Shown: positions 43,907-54,911 of the stretch, in pieces | Position numbering within the stretch: position 1 is the stretch's first letter | Layout: the number at the start of each line of letters is the position of its first letter | Source: Paenibacillus uliginis N3/975 | GTDB taxonomy: Bacteria > Bacillota > Bacilli > Paenibacillales > Paenibacillaceae | DNA length: 64,000 bases | Reading direction: 5' to 3' | Assembly (NCBI RefSeq): GCF_900177425.1 | Contig: NZ_LT840184.1 | Location: forward strand, 5,125,705 to 5,189,704 | Made by a program: the position numbers and the translations under genes | Notes under the pieces: generated by a model | Seen by the model: only the letters and a program-made list of their open reading frames with translations | What the model was told of the DNA's origin: nothing | Databases searched by the model: none

Positions 43907-43955
43907 AACAAGAAACGCTTGGGCCTATCATGGTCCAAGCGTTTCTTGTTTTTAT
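43907..43955 (+). terminator. Terminator of the flavoprotein reductase gene
   Basis: A 16-bp stem AACAAGAAACGCTTGG / CCAAGCGTTTCTTGTT followed by TTTAT. The 145 bp beyond it up to the next terminator show nothing recognisable. Confidence 0.92.
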
Positions 43956-44101
43956 TGGGCTGCCTCCTACGATTTTAAGTAAAATGTTTCGCACTTTCTT
44001 TGTTCTCGTTCCATTCCCCGTTTTCTTTTCCTCTTGTTGTCTCACTCTCATCTTCTCCTGCCACTCCTCATGACGACAATATAAACTGAATATGAACAGG
44101 C

Positions 44102-44155
44102 AAAAAAATGCTACGTCGTCACATGCAAAGAAGCTTGCACATGATGCCGTAGCAT
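44102..44155 (-). terminator. Terminator of the SUKH-domain gene
   Basis: On the minus strand TGCTACG ... CGTAGCA with an inner TCATGTGCAA / TTGCATGTGA stem is followed by seven T's. Confidence 0.88.
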
Positions 44156-44218
44156 GGAGAATGTCTTATTTTATCACGCGTTCATATTCCAAATCCCTAG
44201 TTCAATCGTCATTACGCA

Positions 44219-45307
44219 TCATCTCATAATCCTATAAACATTCCCGTTCAACTGCCCTTTTATCTTGTAAACATCCCCTACCGAAACAACGAGTTCTTTA
44301 AGCCCCTTCACCAAAACTTCCTGTTCCAGCCCTTCCACATATAACGGAAAACACTTTTCGCCTGGATCATGCATAAACAACCGGTTCACCCGTCCAATTA
44401 CAATATGCTCAGACCGTTCGCCAATGACGGTAAGCGGCTGAAGTGCCCCGCGTTCATCCTGTTCTTCTATTTTTTCAAGCTCCAAAGGCATCCAGGATTT
44501 ATGCTCCATATATAAGGAAACCACGAGCCGATCACCAACCCGGGTATGTTCCGAGTATCCGCCTTCCCTTACAAAGTCGCCTGGATAAAAATATTCAAAC
44601 TGAAACGAATAATGATACTGATCCTTGCGTACATGCAAATCCCTAACGCTTCCGCCCAACTTCACCTTGGTAATGACGCATGAAAATTTGTCGTTATGTT
44701 CCAGGTGGGCCAGCCTCTCCGTTATTTTACGGTCTAACCACTTGATATAATAATCGCTAAATGAGTTGCTAACCGGATAAGTACCCTGCCCATGACATGT
44801 ATCAATGTAGTAAAGCTTGCCCGCATGCTCGCCTGACACAATCATGACGATATAATAACCGCAACCATCGTTATGCAGCGTAATCGTTCCGTGCAAAGCC
44901 TCCATAACCATCCGATCATATTCTTCATCTGCAAGATCTTCATCAATGTTTTCAAAGCCATCCCCAAAATATCGATTGCAGCTCTCCAAGGAAAAGGGAA
45001 GGCTCATATATTCAAGTCCAATAGTGGTATTTAGATTGGATTCAATGCAATCCTTCGCGTGCGATAGAGACAGAGGAAACGGTCTGCCGTGATGGCCTTG
45101 TTTGCCGCCATTTCCGATATGAAGCAGGAAATCCTTATAATCTTGCGGCAGCACTACCTTTGCCGCGGCTTCAAATTCCTCTATTTGATCCGCCGTTAAT
45201 TGATCATTCAAAACATACGGACCATTTCCGTCATAGAGACTTTGATAATGCTCCAACATCTGTTCCACTCTTGTAATGAATTCGCTCTTGCAGTTGATTT
45301 CGTTCAT
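44219..45307 (-). CDS. SMI1/KNR4 (SUKH) family protein
   Basis: 362 residues. An N-terminal SUKH domain (about 20-190): LTADQIEEFEAAAKVVLPQD with YKDFLLHIGNGG, the core of the fold. The C-terminal 150 residues are a separate beta-rich domain of unknown type. SUKH proteins are often immunity proteins against polymorphic toxins, but many act as stand-alone scaffolds. No toxin gene is seen beside it. ATG 45307 has GAGGTG. Confidence 0.78.
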   Translation of the reverse strand: MNEINCKSEFITRVEQMLEHYQSLYDGNGPYVLNDQLTADQIEEFEAAAKVVLPQDYKDFLLHIGNGGKQGHHGRPFPLSLSHAKDCIESNLNTTIGLEYMSLPFSLESCNRYFGDGFENIDEDLADEEYDRMVMEALHGTITLHNDGCGYYIVMIVSGEHAGKLYYIDTCHGQGTYPVSNSFSDYYIKWLDRKITERLAHLEHNDKFSCVITKVKLGGSVRDLHVRKDQYHYSFQFEYFYPGDFVREGGYSEHTRVGDRLVVSLYMEHKSWMPLELEKIEEQDERGALQPLTVIGERSEHIVIGRVNRLFMHDPGEKCFPLYVEGLEQEVLVKGLKELVVSVGDVYKIKGQLNGNVYRIMR

Positions 45308-45872
45308 GCCTGCACCTCATTTTGAATTAAAATGGAGAATCATCCGGGTCGTTACCGTTATTGAGGCCTAATGGAAGATCCCGAAGGTTATTACTTCACC
45401 GAACGAAATGTTCATCGCACCACCTCCTTCACAAGGAGGAAATACGCCCACTCAAGGTGTGTATGTACAATCCAAATTATAACATTATTTTTGGCTTGCT
45501 TAGGGAAATTCCTCTAAATTATTGTTGAGGCGCTACATGTCAAGCCTTCGTTTTCCCAATACTCCCCGCCTTATCCACATGATCCGAATTGTCACCACTA
45601 AATCAGACAGCTCTTTTTAAGGGCTACTCTTCTGTAGTTGACCGGGCTCACGCCCGGCTTGAACCTAAAGACCCGCTTCTGCCCCCGCTCCACGCTGGAA
45701 AATCTCGCCTTCCATGACTTTCACCATGAAAATTTATCACAAATGGGAATAAATAGAGACGAGTTGGCATGTTTATAGAATGATAGGGTATACACCGATG
45801 GCTGCATCGATTCTGCTTCATCATCTTGCCTCCGGCCAGGTGGACCACTTCATATCAAGAGAGGGGTACGCT
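45308..45872. other. Long intergenic region before the opp operon
   Basis: 565 bp without a supportable gene. It contains a short stem CCGGGC TCAC GCCCGG near 45643-45658 and a block (about 45500-45720) whose GC-rich composition and lack of coding sense suggest an insertion remnant. It also presumably contains the opp promoter. Confidence 0.35.
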
Positions 45873-47588
45873 ATGCGTATGAGACGTAAATCCATGCTGG
45901 CCGTGCTGACACTATTACTAATCGTAAGCGCTTTTATGAGTGCTTGCGGCAGCAGCGGCGGCCAAGACAACAACTCATCATCGCCTCCGGCGAAGAACAA
46001 TGAAAAGCCCGCTGATCCGGCACCTGGAGGCAAGACCGAATCGCCGCCAAAGGAACAGGTATTCCGCTTTAATCTGCATTCGAACCCGCCAACGCTTGAT
46101 CCCGGTCAGGCGCAAGACACCGTGGCATTCGCCGTGCTGAACGGTCTGTTCGAAGGGTTGACGCGGATCGATGACAAGGGCGAGGTCCTCCCGGGCACTG
46201 CCGAGAAATGGGATACCTCCTCCGATGGGACCAAGTACACCTTCCATCTGCGGAAGGACGCGAAATGGTCGAACGGGGACCCCGTCACTGCGGGAGACTT
46301 CGAGTTCTCGTGGAAGCGGGTGCTCGATCCAAAGATGGAGCCGGCACCGCCGTACGCCTATCAGCTGTACTATATCAAGGGCGCGGAAGCATACAACACC
46401 GGGAAGAACGTCGACCCAAATTCGGTAGCCATCAAGGCTGTCGATGCCAACACGCTTGAGGTCGAGCTGGAGCATTCCACTCCGTACTTTTTAAGTCTTC
46501 TTTCATTCCAGACCTATTTCCCGGTTCATTCCTCCGTCAAAGACAATCCGAAATGGGCATCTGAGGCCAGCACCATTGTTTCGAACGGCCCGTTCAAAAT
46601 CAGCGAATGGAAGCAGCAAAGCTCGCTGGAGATGGTGAAAAATGAGCATTACTACGGCCAGGATGAAATTAAATTCACTAAGGTGCAAATGTCCATGGTC
46701 GACGATTCGGGCTCGGAGCTGAACATGTACGAGTCCGACCAGATTGATTACGCCGGCATGCCGACCGGACGCATTCCGAACGAGCAAATTCCAATTTTAA
46801 AGGAGACGAAACCGGACGAACTGGAGATTAAGGGAATCGCCTCCAGCTACTACTATTTGTTCAACAATAAGCAGGAACCGTTCAATAACGTCAACATCCG
46901 CAAAGCGCTGTCGAGGGCGATCGACCGCCAGCTGATTGTCGACAAGGTGACTCTCGGCGGACAGCTGCCCGCATTTGGCATCGTTCCTCCGGGAATCGCG
47001 GGCGAGAAAGGCGAATACCGCTCCGAACACAAGGACGATTATCTCAAAGAAAATATAGAAGAAGCGAAGGCGCTGCTGCAAAAGGGGCTCGAAGAGCTGG
47101 GACTGTCCGCCATGCCTGAATTTACGCTCGCCTACAATACCGATGAAAGTCACAAAAAGGTAGCCGAGGCCGTCGCCGACATGTGGAGCAAAAATCTCGG
47201 CATCAAAGTGAAAATCGAGAACCAGGAATGGGGCGTCTTCCTGAAGAACCGGACCGCGCTCAACTATCAGATGGCCCGAGCTGGATGGACGACCGACTAT
47301 AACGACCCAATGTCCTTCATCGATCTGTACATGACCGGAAGCGGCAACAATGATATCGGTTACAGCAATCCGGAATTCGACAAGCTCGTCCGGGAGGCGA
47401 AGCAATCATTGGATAACAAGGAACGGATGGAATTAATGGCAAAGGCGGAGCGCATGATGATCGAGCAGGATCAGGCCATTCTTCCGCTGTACTACTACAC
47501 GAATGTTGGGCTCAAGAAGCCGAATCTCAAGAACGTGTTTATCGATTATCAGGGAATGATCAACTACAGCCGGGGTTACTTCGAATAA
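45873..47588 (+). CDS. oppA: Oligopeptide ABC transporter substrate-binding lipoprotein
   Basis: 571 residues from ATG 45873 (GAGAGGGG upstream; a longer frame lacks a ribosome site). Lipobox FMSAC. A type II peptide-binding fold of SBP family 5: HSNPPTLDPGQAQDTVAF, KDAKWSNGDPVTAGDFEFSW and SRAIDRQLIVDKV. It captures peptides outside the cell for OppBCDF. The gene and its operon are clearly GC-richer than the neighbours. Confidence 0.93.
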   Translation: MRMRRKSMLAVLTLLLIVSAFMSACGSSGGQDNNSSSPPAKNNEKPADPAPGGKTESPPKEQVFRFNLHSNPPTLDPGQAQDTVAFAVLNGLFEGLTRIDDKGEVLPGTAEKWDTSSDGTKYTFHLRKDAKWSNGDPVTAGDFEFSWKRVLDPKMEPAPPYAYQLYYIKGAEAYNTGKNVDPNSVAIKAVDANTLEVELEHSTPYFLSLLSFQTYFPVHSSVKDNPKWASEASTIVSNGPFKISEWKQQSSLEMVKNEHYYGQDEIKFTKVQMSMVDDSGSELNMYESDQIDYAGMPTGRIPNEQIPILKETKPDELEIKGIASSYYYLFNNKQEPFNNVNIRKALSRAIDRQLIVDKVTLGGQLPAFGIVPPGIAGEKGEYRSEHKDDYLKENIEEAKALLQKGLEELGLSAMPEFTLAYNTDESHKKVAEAVADMWSKNLGIKVKIENQEWGVFLKNRTALNYQMARAGWTTDYNDPMSFIDLYMTGSGNNDIGYSNPEFDKLVREAKQSLDNKERMELMAKAERMMIEQDQAILPLYYYTNVGLKKPNLKNVFIDYQGMINYSRGYFE

Positions 47589-47710
47589 CGACGCAGCTCG
47601 CGTCCTGCCCGGTATGAAATCCGTTCGGGATGCACTTGGCCAAGTAGCCGGTGCGTCCCGCTTCTTCATATCCGTGGTGGAATGAACCTGATCAGAAGGA
47701 GGATGCATCC

Positions 47711-48649
47711 ATGATTCGGTACTCCTTGACCAAGCTGTTCTATCTCATCCTATCGCTGTGGGTGCTGGCTTCCGTTACCTTTTTGCTCATGAAGGCCATT
47801 CCCGGCGATCCATTCATGTCGGAAAAAGCAGTTCCACCGGAAATCCGCGCCCGGCTGATGGCCCAATACGGACTGGATAAACCGCTGTATGAGCAATATT
47901 TCGTCTATTTATCCAACCTAGCGAAAGGCGATTTGGGCATTTCGATGAAAATGCTGGACCGCGAAGTCGGCCAGACGATTCGCGATGCCTTCCCCTATTC
48001 CCTGAAGCTCGGCGTCGTCTCGATTATCGTCTCTGTCGTCATCGGTGTTAGCCTTGGCATGATTGCGGCGCTGCGGCATCGCAAGCTACTCGACTCCGCC
48101 TCGATGGTCATCGCCGTTCTGGGCGTATCGGTCCCCAGCTTTGTACTGGCCTCCTTCTTCCAATATATTTTCGGCGTGAAGCTGAAATGGCTGCATGTCG
48201 TCGGCCTAAACGGTCCGCTTGATTACATTATGCCGACCCTGGCGCTCTCCGCCCTGGCTATCGCTTTCATCGCGCGCCTGACGCGCTCGAACATGCTGGA
48301 AGTGCTCTCGGCCGATTATATTAAGACCGCCAAGGCCAAAGGTTTGTCCCGTGGCGCCATCGTTCGCCGGCATGTGCTGCGCAACGGCATTCTGCCTGTT
48401 GTCACTTATCTCGGGCCACTTACGGCCAACGTTGTGACAGGTTCCTTCATCATCGAGCAAATATTCGGAATCGGGGGGCTCGGCAAAATATTCGTCACGA
48501 GTATCAGCAACCGCGACTACTCGCTTATTATGGGCATTACCCTATTCTACGGGCTGATTCTGATGTGCGCCCGCTTCATCACCGACATCGCGTACGGGTT
48601 GATCGATCCCCGCATTGCTCTTGTCTCGAGAAAGGAGAAGTCCGCATGA
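47711..48649 (+). CDS. oppB: Oligopeptide ABC transporter permease OppB
   Basis: 312 residues from ATG 47711 (AGAAGGAGG before it). Six transmembrane helices; the coupling motif region reads YIKTAKAKGLSRGAIVRRHV. The N-terminal IPGDPFMSEKAVPPEI is typical of OppB/DppB. The oppC start overlaps its stop as ATGA. Confidence 0.94.
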   Translation: MIRYSLTKLFYLILSLWVLASVTFLLMKAIPGDPFMSEKAVPPEIRARLMAQYGLDKPLYEQYFVYLSNLAKGDLGISMKMLDREVGQTIRDAFPYSLKLGVVSIIVSVVIGVSLGMIAALRHRKLLDSASMVIAVLGVSVPSFVLASFFQYIFGVKLKWLHVVGLNGPLDYIMPTLALSALAIAFIARLTRSNMLEVLSADYIKTAKAKGLSRGAIVRRHVLRNGILPVVTYLGPLTANVVTGSFIIEQIFGIGGLGKIFVTSISNRDYSLIMGITLFYGLILMCARFITDIAYGLIDPRIALVSRKEKSA

Positions 48650-49590
48650 CAATGTTCCATTCCCCGGCTGAAGAACGCCCTCTCGCCCCAGACGATTTCC
48701 GGAAGGCGGACGTCAGCGAACATGCGGCGGAAGCGATCGTACAGGAAAGCATATCCGCATGGCGTGACGCATGGCTGCGGCTGCGCGACAATCGGGTTGC
48801 CATGACGGGCCTTGTCTTCTTGCTGCTCATCATCGTCATGGCCATCATTGGCCCGATGCTAACGCCTTACGATTACTACTCCAATAATTTGGAGAAGACG
48901 AATCTACCGCCTTCCGCCGAGCATTGGTTCGGAACGGACGATCTCGGCCGCGACATGTTCGCCCGCACGTGGATGGGTGCCCGCATTTCTCTTACCGTCG
49001 GCTTCTCCGCCGCGGCCATCAATCTCGTCATCGGTGTTATCTACGGCGGCATCATGGGTTATGTCGGAGGACGGATCGACGAGGTGATGAACAAAATCTC
49101 CGAAATCATCTATTCCATTCCGGATCTGCTCGTGGCGATTCTGCTCGTTGTCGTCTTCGAACCGAGCCTGGGCACGATTATTTTGGCGCTGTGCGTGACC
49201 GGCTGGATCAATATGTCCTGGATCGTGCGCGGGCAGATGATGCAGCTCAAAAATCAGGAATATGCTCTCGCTTCCCGTTCCCTGGGCTCGTCGGGCATGC
49301 GCATTCTGTTCCGGCATCTCCTGCCGAATGCCATGGGCCCGATTATCGTCACCTTGACCTTGGCAGTGCCGGCAGCTATCTTCAGCGAAGCGGTGCTCAG
49401 CTTCCTCGGGCTGGGCGTGCAATCGCCGGCCGCATCATGGGGGACGATGATTAACGACGCGCTTAAGGCCATGATCATTCATCCTTGGCGTCTTGCCTTC
49501 CCTGCGCTGTTCATCAGCTTGATGATGCTGTGCTTCAATCTGTTCGGAGACGGGCTGCGCGATGCGCTCGATCCAAAGATGAAAAAATAA
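48646..49590 (+). CDS. oppC: Oligopeptide ABC transporter permease OppC
   Basis: 314 residues from ATG 48646. An N-terminal OppC-N domain is followed by six helices; HWFGTDDLGRDMFARTWMGA and the coupling loop NQEYALASRSLGSSGMRILF are diagnostic. Pairs with OppB to form the channel. Confidence 0.94.
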   Translation: MTMFHSPAEERPLAPDDFRKADVSEHAAEAIVQESISAWRDAWLRLRDNRVAMTGLVFLLLIIVMAIIGPMLTPYDYYSNNLEKTNLPPSAEHWFGTDDLGRDMFARTWMGARISLTVGFSAAAINLVIGVIYGGIMGYVGGRIDEVMNKISEIIYSIPDLLVAILLVVVFEPSLGTIILALCVTGWINMSWIVRGQMMQLKNQEYALASRSLGSSGMRILFRHLLPNAMGPIIVTLTLAVPAAIFSEAVLSFLGLGVQSPAASWGTMINDALKAMIIHPWRLAFPALFISLMMLCFNLFGDGLRDALDPKMKK

Positions 49591-49609
49591 GGACAAGGAG
49601 GGTTCGCAC

Positions 49610-50598
49610 ATGCAACGATTGCTCGAAGTCCAAGATCTCCGTGTCTCCTTTCACGTCCGCGGCGGCGAGGTGCAAGCGGTGCGCGGCATCGGATTCCATG
49701 TCCAGCCCGGCGAGGCCGTCGCCATCGTCGGCGAATCCGGCTGCGGCAAGAGCGTGACTGCCCAAGCGATCATGCGTCTTCTGCCGCATCCTCCCGCCCG
49801 CATTCATCAAGGAGCTATCCGGTTCCAGGGAAAAGATCTACTGCACATGAAGGAGCGGGAAATGCAGTCCATCCGGGGCAAGGATATCGGGATGATCTTC
49901 CAGGATCCGATGACATCGCTCAATCCCACGATGACGATCGGCCGCCAGATTACTGAGGTGCTGACAAAACATCAACACATGACAGCACAGGAAGCCAAGC
50001 GGCGGGCGATAGAGATGCTGGAGATGGTCGGTATCCCCCATTCAGCCTCGCGTTTCTCCCAATATCCGCATGAGTTCTCCGGGGGCATGAGGCAGCGGGC
50101 CATGATCGCCATGGCCTTGGCCTGCCGCCCGGCTCTGCTCATCGCAGACGAGCCGACAACGGCGCTCGACGTGACGATCCAGGCCCAGATTCTGAGCGTG
50201 CTCAAGCATCTACAGCGCGAATTTGGGACATCGATCATTTTGATTACGCATGATCTTGGCATTGTGGCGGATCTGTGCGATCGCGTCATCGTCATGTATG
50301 CGGGGCAAATCGTCGAGTCCGGCACGAAACGGGAAATATTCAAGCAGCCGCAGCATCCGTATACCCGAGGCCTGCTGCGTTCCCTACCGCGGATCGATCA
50401 GAGCAAGGATGAGCCTCTCGTGCCGATTTACGGCACGCCGCCCGATCTGGCCAAGCCGCCGACAGGCTGCCCGTTCTGGGCCCGCTGCAACGACGCAATG
50501 CGCGTCTGCCAGCAGCGGCAACCGGAATCGACCGCCATCAGCGGAACCCACAGCGCGAACTGCTGGCTGCTGCATCCGCTGGCCCGGGAGGTGGCCAG

Positions 50599-50602
<4 letters not shown>
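49610..50602 (+). CDS. oppD: Oligopeptide ABC transporter ATPase OppD
   Basis: 330 residues. Walker A GESGCGKSV, signature FSGGMRQRAMIA, Walker B LIADEPTTALDV. The C-terminal oligopeptide-transporter ATPase domain has a Cys-rich motif (GCPFWARCNDAMRVC), which in relatives carries an iron-sulfur cluster. AAGGAGG precedes the ATG. Confidence 0.95.
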
Positions 50603-51558
<956 letters not shown>

Positions 51559-51611
51559 AGCTGCCGCAGGGACGCAGCGAAGGATATGGAAGAATATGCT
51601 GGTTGGATGAA

Positions 51612-51660
51612 TAAACCCGCGAAAAGCCTTGTAGAATCAAGCTTTTTCGCGGGTTTTTCG
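51612..51660 (+). terminator. Terminator of the opp operon
   Basis: A stem AAACCCGCGAAAAGCCTTG / CAAGCTTTTTCGCGGGTTT with a T-run. Located between convergent operons. Confidence 0.9.
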
Positions 51661-51740
51661 TCTTTTCCAATCGCCGCAAGGCTTCCTGCCTCATCATCGC
51701 AATCAGTAGTCCCAATTCAATAAATCTTGCAGCTCCGATT

Positions 51741-53036
51741 CTAGTTGCTCTTCACATTCAGCTCTTTCGATATCTCAAACAAAACAATTTCAACTTTAAA
51801 TATCTGATCTTCATAAGAGATATCGCATATGCCTTGATGTTCTTCTACCACTTTTTTAACGCTGCTTAACCCTATTCCATGTTTATATTTATCCGGTTTA
51901 TTTGAGATGATATTGCCACGATGATTAGTAATAATTTTGTGGGCATAGGAATTTACCACTTTTAAAAAAAGGGACTCGTTCATGTAATGAATATATATAT
52001 TGATATATGGATCAGAAGTAGTATTAGCTTTACACGCTTCAATGGCATTATCCAGAATATTCCCTAGAATAATGCTTATTGCTACACTGTCTAACTGTAA
52101 ATTCGGCGGAATGTTTATATCCAGATTAACGGGGATCTTCAATTGATGGGCGATCTTCTGTTTATAATTAATAATGGAGTCGATAATCATACAACCCGTG
52201 TTACAACTGCCCACAGCATCATTGATGTTTCCTAGAAGATCATCCAGTTGCTTCATGCTGACTTTTTCATGTTCTGACCGGAGTTGGGAACGCAAACCTA
52301 ACAGTATATTTTTGAAATCATGTTGAAACTTGCTCATTTCTTCTTGTCTGTTCTTTGAAATTAAATATTGATGAATGTAATAAGCGTTTTGCTGTTCCAG
52401 AAGGCTGTTTTTGATCTGGGTGGATTGGATACGTAATATACGATCGCATAAAATCAACACTAATAAATTGATAAATAATAAACTGCTAGAAATAATGGGA
52501 AACATATTAGAGTATATTCGGTATGAAAGGTTCATTGTGAGTTGATGAATTCCGATAATGCTGAATAGCGGGCATAGGAACAATATCATCCAATACCCTT
52601 TATTTAAATGACCGTCGCCAATAGATTGCGCCAGCCTTAATATGATTTGCATGATTAAAAAAATAAGTATCTTTGAGAAGAACAAACTAAAGATATAATC
52701 CGTAGTATTTTGAACCTGAACCATCATGGCTATGTCAGCAAGTACAATGACCACAATAATGAAAAAAGCCACGCCTATCTTCCATGCCGTACGCCCTTTA
52801 TAAAGAAATCCTAATAATATGATGAACACCGCATTCATTAGTAAAATATATGTACCGGACAAAGAACTGAAGTGTAAGGCCAAACTGAGCACATAATATA
52901 AGCAGTAAAATATGAAAGTATACACTCCATTGAAAACACAAACCCTAAAAACCTGCTTATAGAAATAATGAATAATTACAGGAATCGCAGCGAGTGTAAA
53001 TCCATAGAATAGTTCTTCTATCCAAAAATTATCCAA
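51741..53036 (-). CDS. GHKL-type sensor histidine kinase (AgrC-like)
   Basis: 431 residues from TTG 53036 (AGGGGG upstream, overlapping the regulator stop). About six membrane helices in the first 200 residues, then a short phosphoacceptor region (FQHDFKNILLGLRSQ, His at about 240) and a GHKL ATPase domain with N-box LGNILDNAIEACK and G-box HGIGLSSVKKVV. This is the class that senses peptides or cell-envelope stress and pairs with LytTR regulators. No agrD/agrB pair is visible nearby. It probably controls the divergent ABC exporter. Confidence 0.85.
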   Translation of the reverse strand: MDNFWIEELFYGFTLAAIPVIIHYFYKQVFRVCVFNGVYTFIFYCLYYVLSLALHFSSLSGTYILLMNAVFIILLGFLYKGRTAWKIGVAFFIIVVIVLADIAMMVQVQNTTDYIFSLFFSKILIFLIMQIILRLAQSIGDGHLNKGYWMILFLCPLFSIIGIHQLTMNLSYRIYSNMFPIISSSLLFINLLVLILCDRILRIQSTQIKNSLLEQQNAYYIHQYLISKNRQEEMSKFQHDFKNILLGLRSQLRSEHEKVSMKQLDDLLGNINDAVGSCNTGCMIIDSIINYKQKIAHQLKIPVNLDINIPPNLQLDSVAISIILGNILDNAIEACKANTTSDPYINIYIHYMNESLFLKVVNSYAHKIITNHRGNIISNKPDKYKHGIGLSSVKKVVEEHQGICDISYEDQIFKVEIVLFEISKELNVKSN

Positions 53037-53766
53037 TTAAATTCCCCCTGAATGTTAAATAGCTTTTTTTAACAGAGGCAACATATCTTTCGCTGATCGG
53101 TAACTCCAAACCATTCAGTAATACAATCTTCTTAGAAGTGATTTGTTTCACATGATAGAAATTAATGATATACGATTGATGGGTTCGTATAAATTCATCA
53201 CTAAATAACTTCTCATTTTCTTTATTCAAAGTACTGTAATATTCGATTTGTTCCGTTTTAGTATGCAAGATAATTTTTCGACTATTACTTTCCAGATAAA
53301 TAATATCTTTAAAAGGGATTAGGGACTCGCTTCCTTTTTGCTGCAATCGTAATAATCGTCTTCTGTTGTCCTTGGACCTGCGTTTAATCTTCTGAATAGC
53401 TGATACTAGCTTTCGCTCAAAGAGGTCAGGCTGAATAGGTTTACTAATAAATCCTGACGGCTGAACATCAAAAAGCTGCATATGATACTTTTCATGGCTT
53501 GATATGTAAATGAGCTGAACCAAGTCATTATTTTCATCCGCTCTTAACATATGGCCAACGTCTACCCCATTAAGTCCCTTCATTTCAATATCCATCAACA
53601 TGATTTCGTATGGGCAGCTCTGCTTTATTTCCTCTCTTAACTTTTCCCCCGAATAAAAAATATCGGTTTCAATTTCCTCGGCATGCTTTTGTTGAAAGGA
53701 ATCTACCAAATTTTCAATTTGTTCAGCCATTTCAAAGTCATCATCACAAATTGCAATGCGAATCAT
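53029..53766 (-). CDS. LytTR-family response regulator (AgrA-like)
   Basis: 245 residues from ATG 53766 (AAGGAAGGG-like site); an upstream ATG at 53796 lacks one. Receiver domain (about 1-125) with acidic pocket IAICDDD, phospho-acceptor Asp in MLMDIEMKGLNG and Lys in ISKPIQP. LytTR DNA-binding domain follows (about 145-245; FIRTHQSYIINFYHVKQI). It should bind direct repeats in the 230-bp gap to the divergent exporter genes. Confidence 0.88.
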   Translation of the reverse strand: MIRIAICDDDFEMAEQIENLVDSFQQKHAEEIETDIFYSGEKLREEIKQSCPYEIMLMDIEMKGLNGVDVGHMLRADENNDLVQLIYISSHEKYHMQLFDVQPSGFISKPIQPDLFERKLVSAIQKIKRRSKDNRRRLLRLQQKGSESLIPFKDIIYLESNSRKIILHTKTEQIEYYSTLNKENEKLFSDEFIRTHQSYIINFYHVKQITSKKIVLLNGLELPISERYVASVKKSYLTFRGNLIG

Positions 53767-53995
53767 ATTACCCTTCCTTTCCGCATTCCTGACCAAAAAA
53801 TATAAAGATATTCAGTTATAGTATAACTTAAATATCTTCTTCCTTTTCAAAAATAATCCAACTATTGTATTTCCGCAAAAATTACAATTTTCGCCCCATT
53901 TTTTACATAAGGCACTTCAGGTAACCAAAATAGTAGTACTATTCACTTAATCATATACGATAGTTCATTACAAAAAATAAGGAGCGACAACTCAC

Positions 53996-54910
53996 TTGAG
54001 TACAACGATCTTTGAGGCCAAAGGATTAGGCAAGCGATACGGGAAGAGCTACGCTCTTCAACATATCAATATGGTTGTAGAACAAGGTGATATCTATGGA
54101 CTGATTGGAGAGAACGGTGCAGGTAAGACTACCCTAATGCGGATTATTAGCGGGCTGATCTATCCTACTGAGGGGAGTATCGCTCTATTAGGTCAACACA
54201 AACCTAGTGATATTATTCAGGCTAGAAAACAATTGGGAATTCTGATCGAAAGACCTGCTTTATACCCGCATCTAAACGCCTTGGAGAATTTGACCTTTTA
54301 TTGCAAAGTATACGGAATTGGCGATCTTTCGAGAATTCATGAAGTGTTGGAATGGGTTTCTTTATCAGATGCAGGAAATAAAAAAGCTTCAGAATATTCC
54401 TTGGGCATGCAGCAAAGATTAGGGCTTGCCATCGCATTACTGAATCACCCGAAATTCCTTGTTTTAGATGAGCCTATTAATGGACTCGATCCTTCAGGAA
54501 TTGTGGAAATAAGAAAAATATTGACTAGATTAGCACGTGAAAATGAAGTGACTATACTTATTTCCAGCCACATTTTAAGCGAACTTCAACTCATGGCAAC
54601 AAAATTTGGATTTATACACAAGGGAAAACTGGTTAGAGAACTGCCTCTGGAAGAGCTAAAGGAGTCGGCAAAAGCTCACTATTGTATCAAGACGGCTAAC
54701 CCAGCTGCAGTCATGGAGATCATGCAACAAGAACTGAATATAACGAATATTACCCTATCTGAGACAGGGGAGGTATTCATTCCTAAAGATATGGTTGAAT
54801 TAGAAGTTCTGTTGTCTATATTTTTGAAGCATGGGATACACATTGAAGCAATTAACCTGTCTGCTACTAATCTTGAAAATTACTATATGAATCTGATAGG
54901 AGCCATGTAA
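53996..54910 (+). CDS. BcrA-like ABC transporter ATPase
   Basis: 304 residues starting at TTG (AAGGAGCGA upstream). Walker A GENGAGKTT, signature SLGMQQRLGLAIAL, Walker B FLVLDEPINGLDP. The C-terminal extension is that of bacitracin/lantibiotic-immunity ATPases. With the next gene it forms a two-component exporter divergent from the LytTR system. Confidence 0.88.
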   Translation: MSTTIFEAKGLGKRYGKSYALQHINMVVEQGDIYGLIGENGAGKTTLMRIISGLIYPTEGSIALLGQHKPSDIIQARKQLGILIERPALYPHLNALENLTFYCKVYGIGDLSRIHEVLEWVSLSDAGNKKASEYSLGMQQRLGLAIALLNHPKFLVLDEPINGLDPSGIVEIRKILTRLARENEVTILISSHILSELQLMATKFGFIHKGKLVRELPLEELKESAKAHYCIKTANPAAVMEIMQQELNITNITLSETGEVFIPKDMVELEVLLSIFLKHGIHIEAINLSATNLENYYMNLIGAM

Positions 54911-54911
54911 G

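Noticed and set aside
45364..45411. A 15-codon minus-strand ORF (MNISFGEVITFGIFH) with a good ribosome site upstream of the SUKH gene
   Set aside because: Very short, no second example or conserved feature; the ribosome-site match could be chance.
46797..47405. A 202-codon minus-strand frame inside oppA
   Set aside because: Typical GC-rich antisense shadow; the oppA reading is certain from its family motifs.
51661..51740. A possible AgrD-like peptide next to the GHKL kinase
   Set aside because: The short open frame at this place has no start codon, no ribosome site and no AgrD-type cysteine motif, and no AgrB gene is present.
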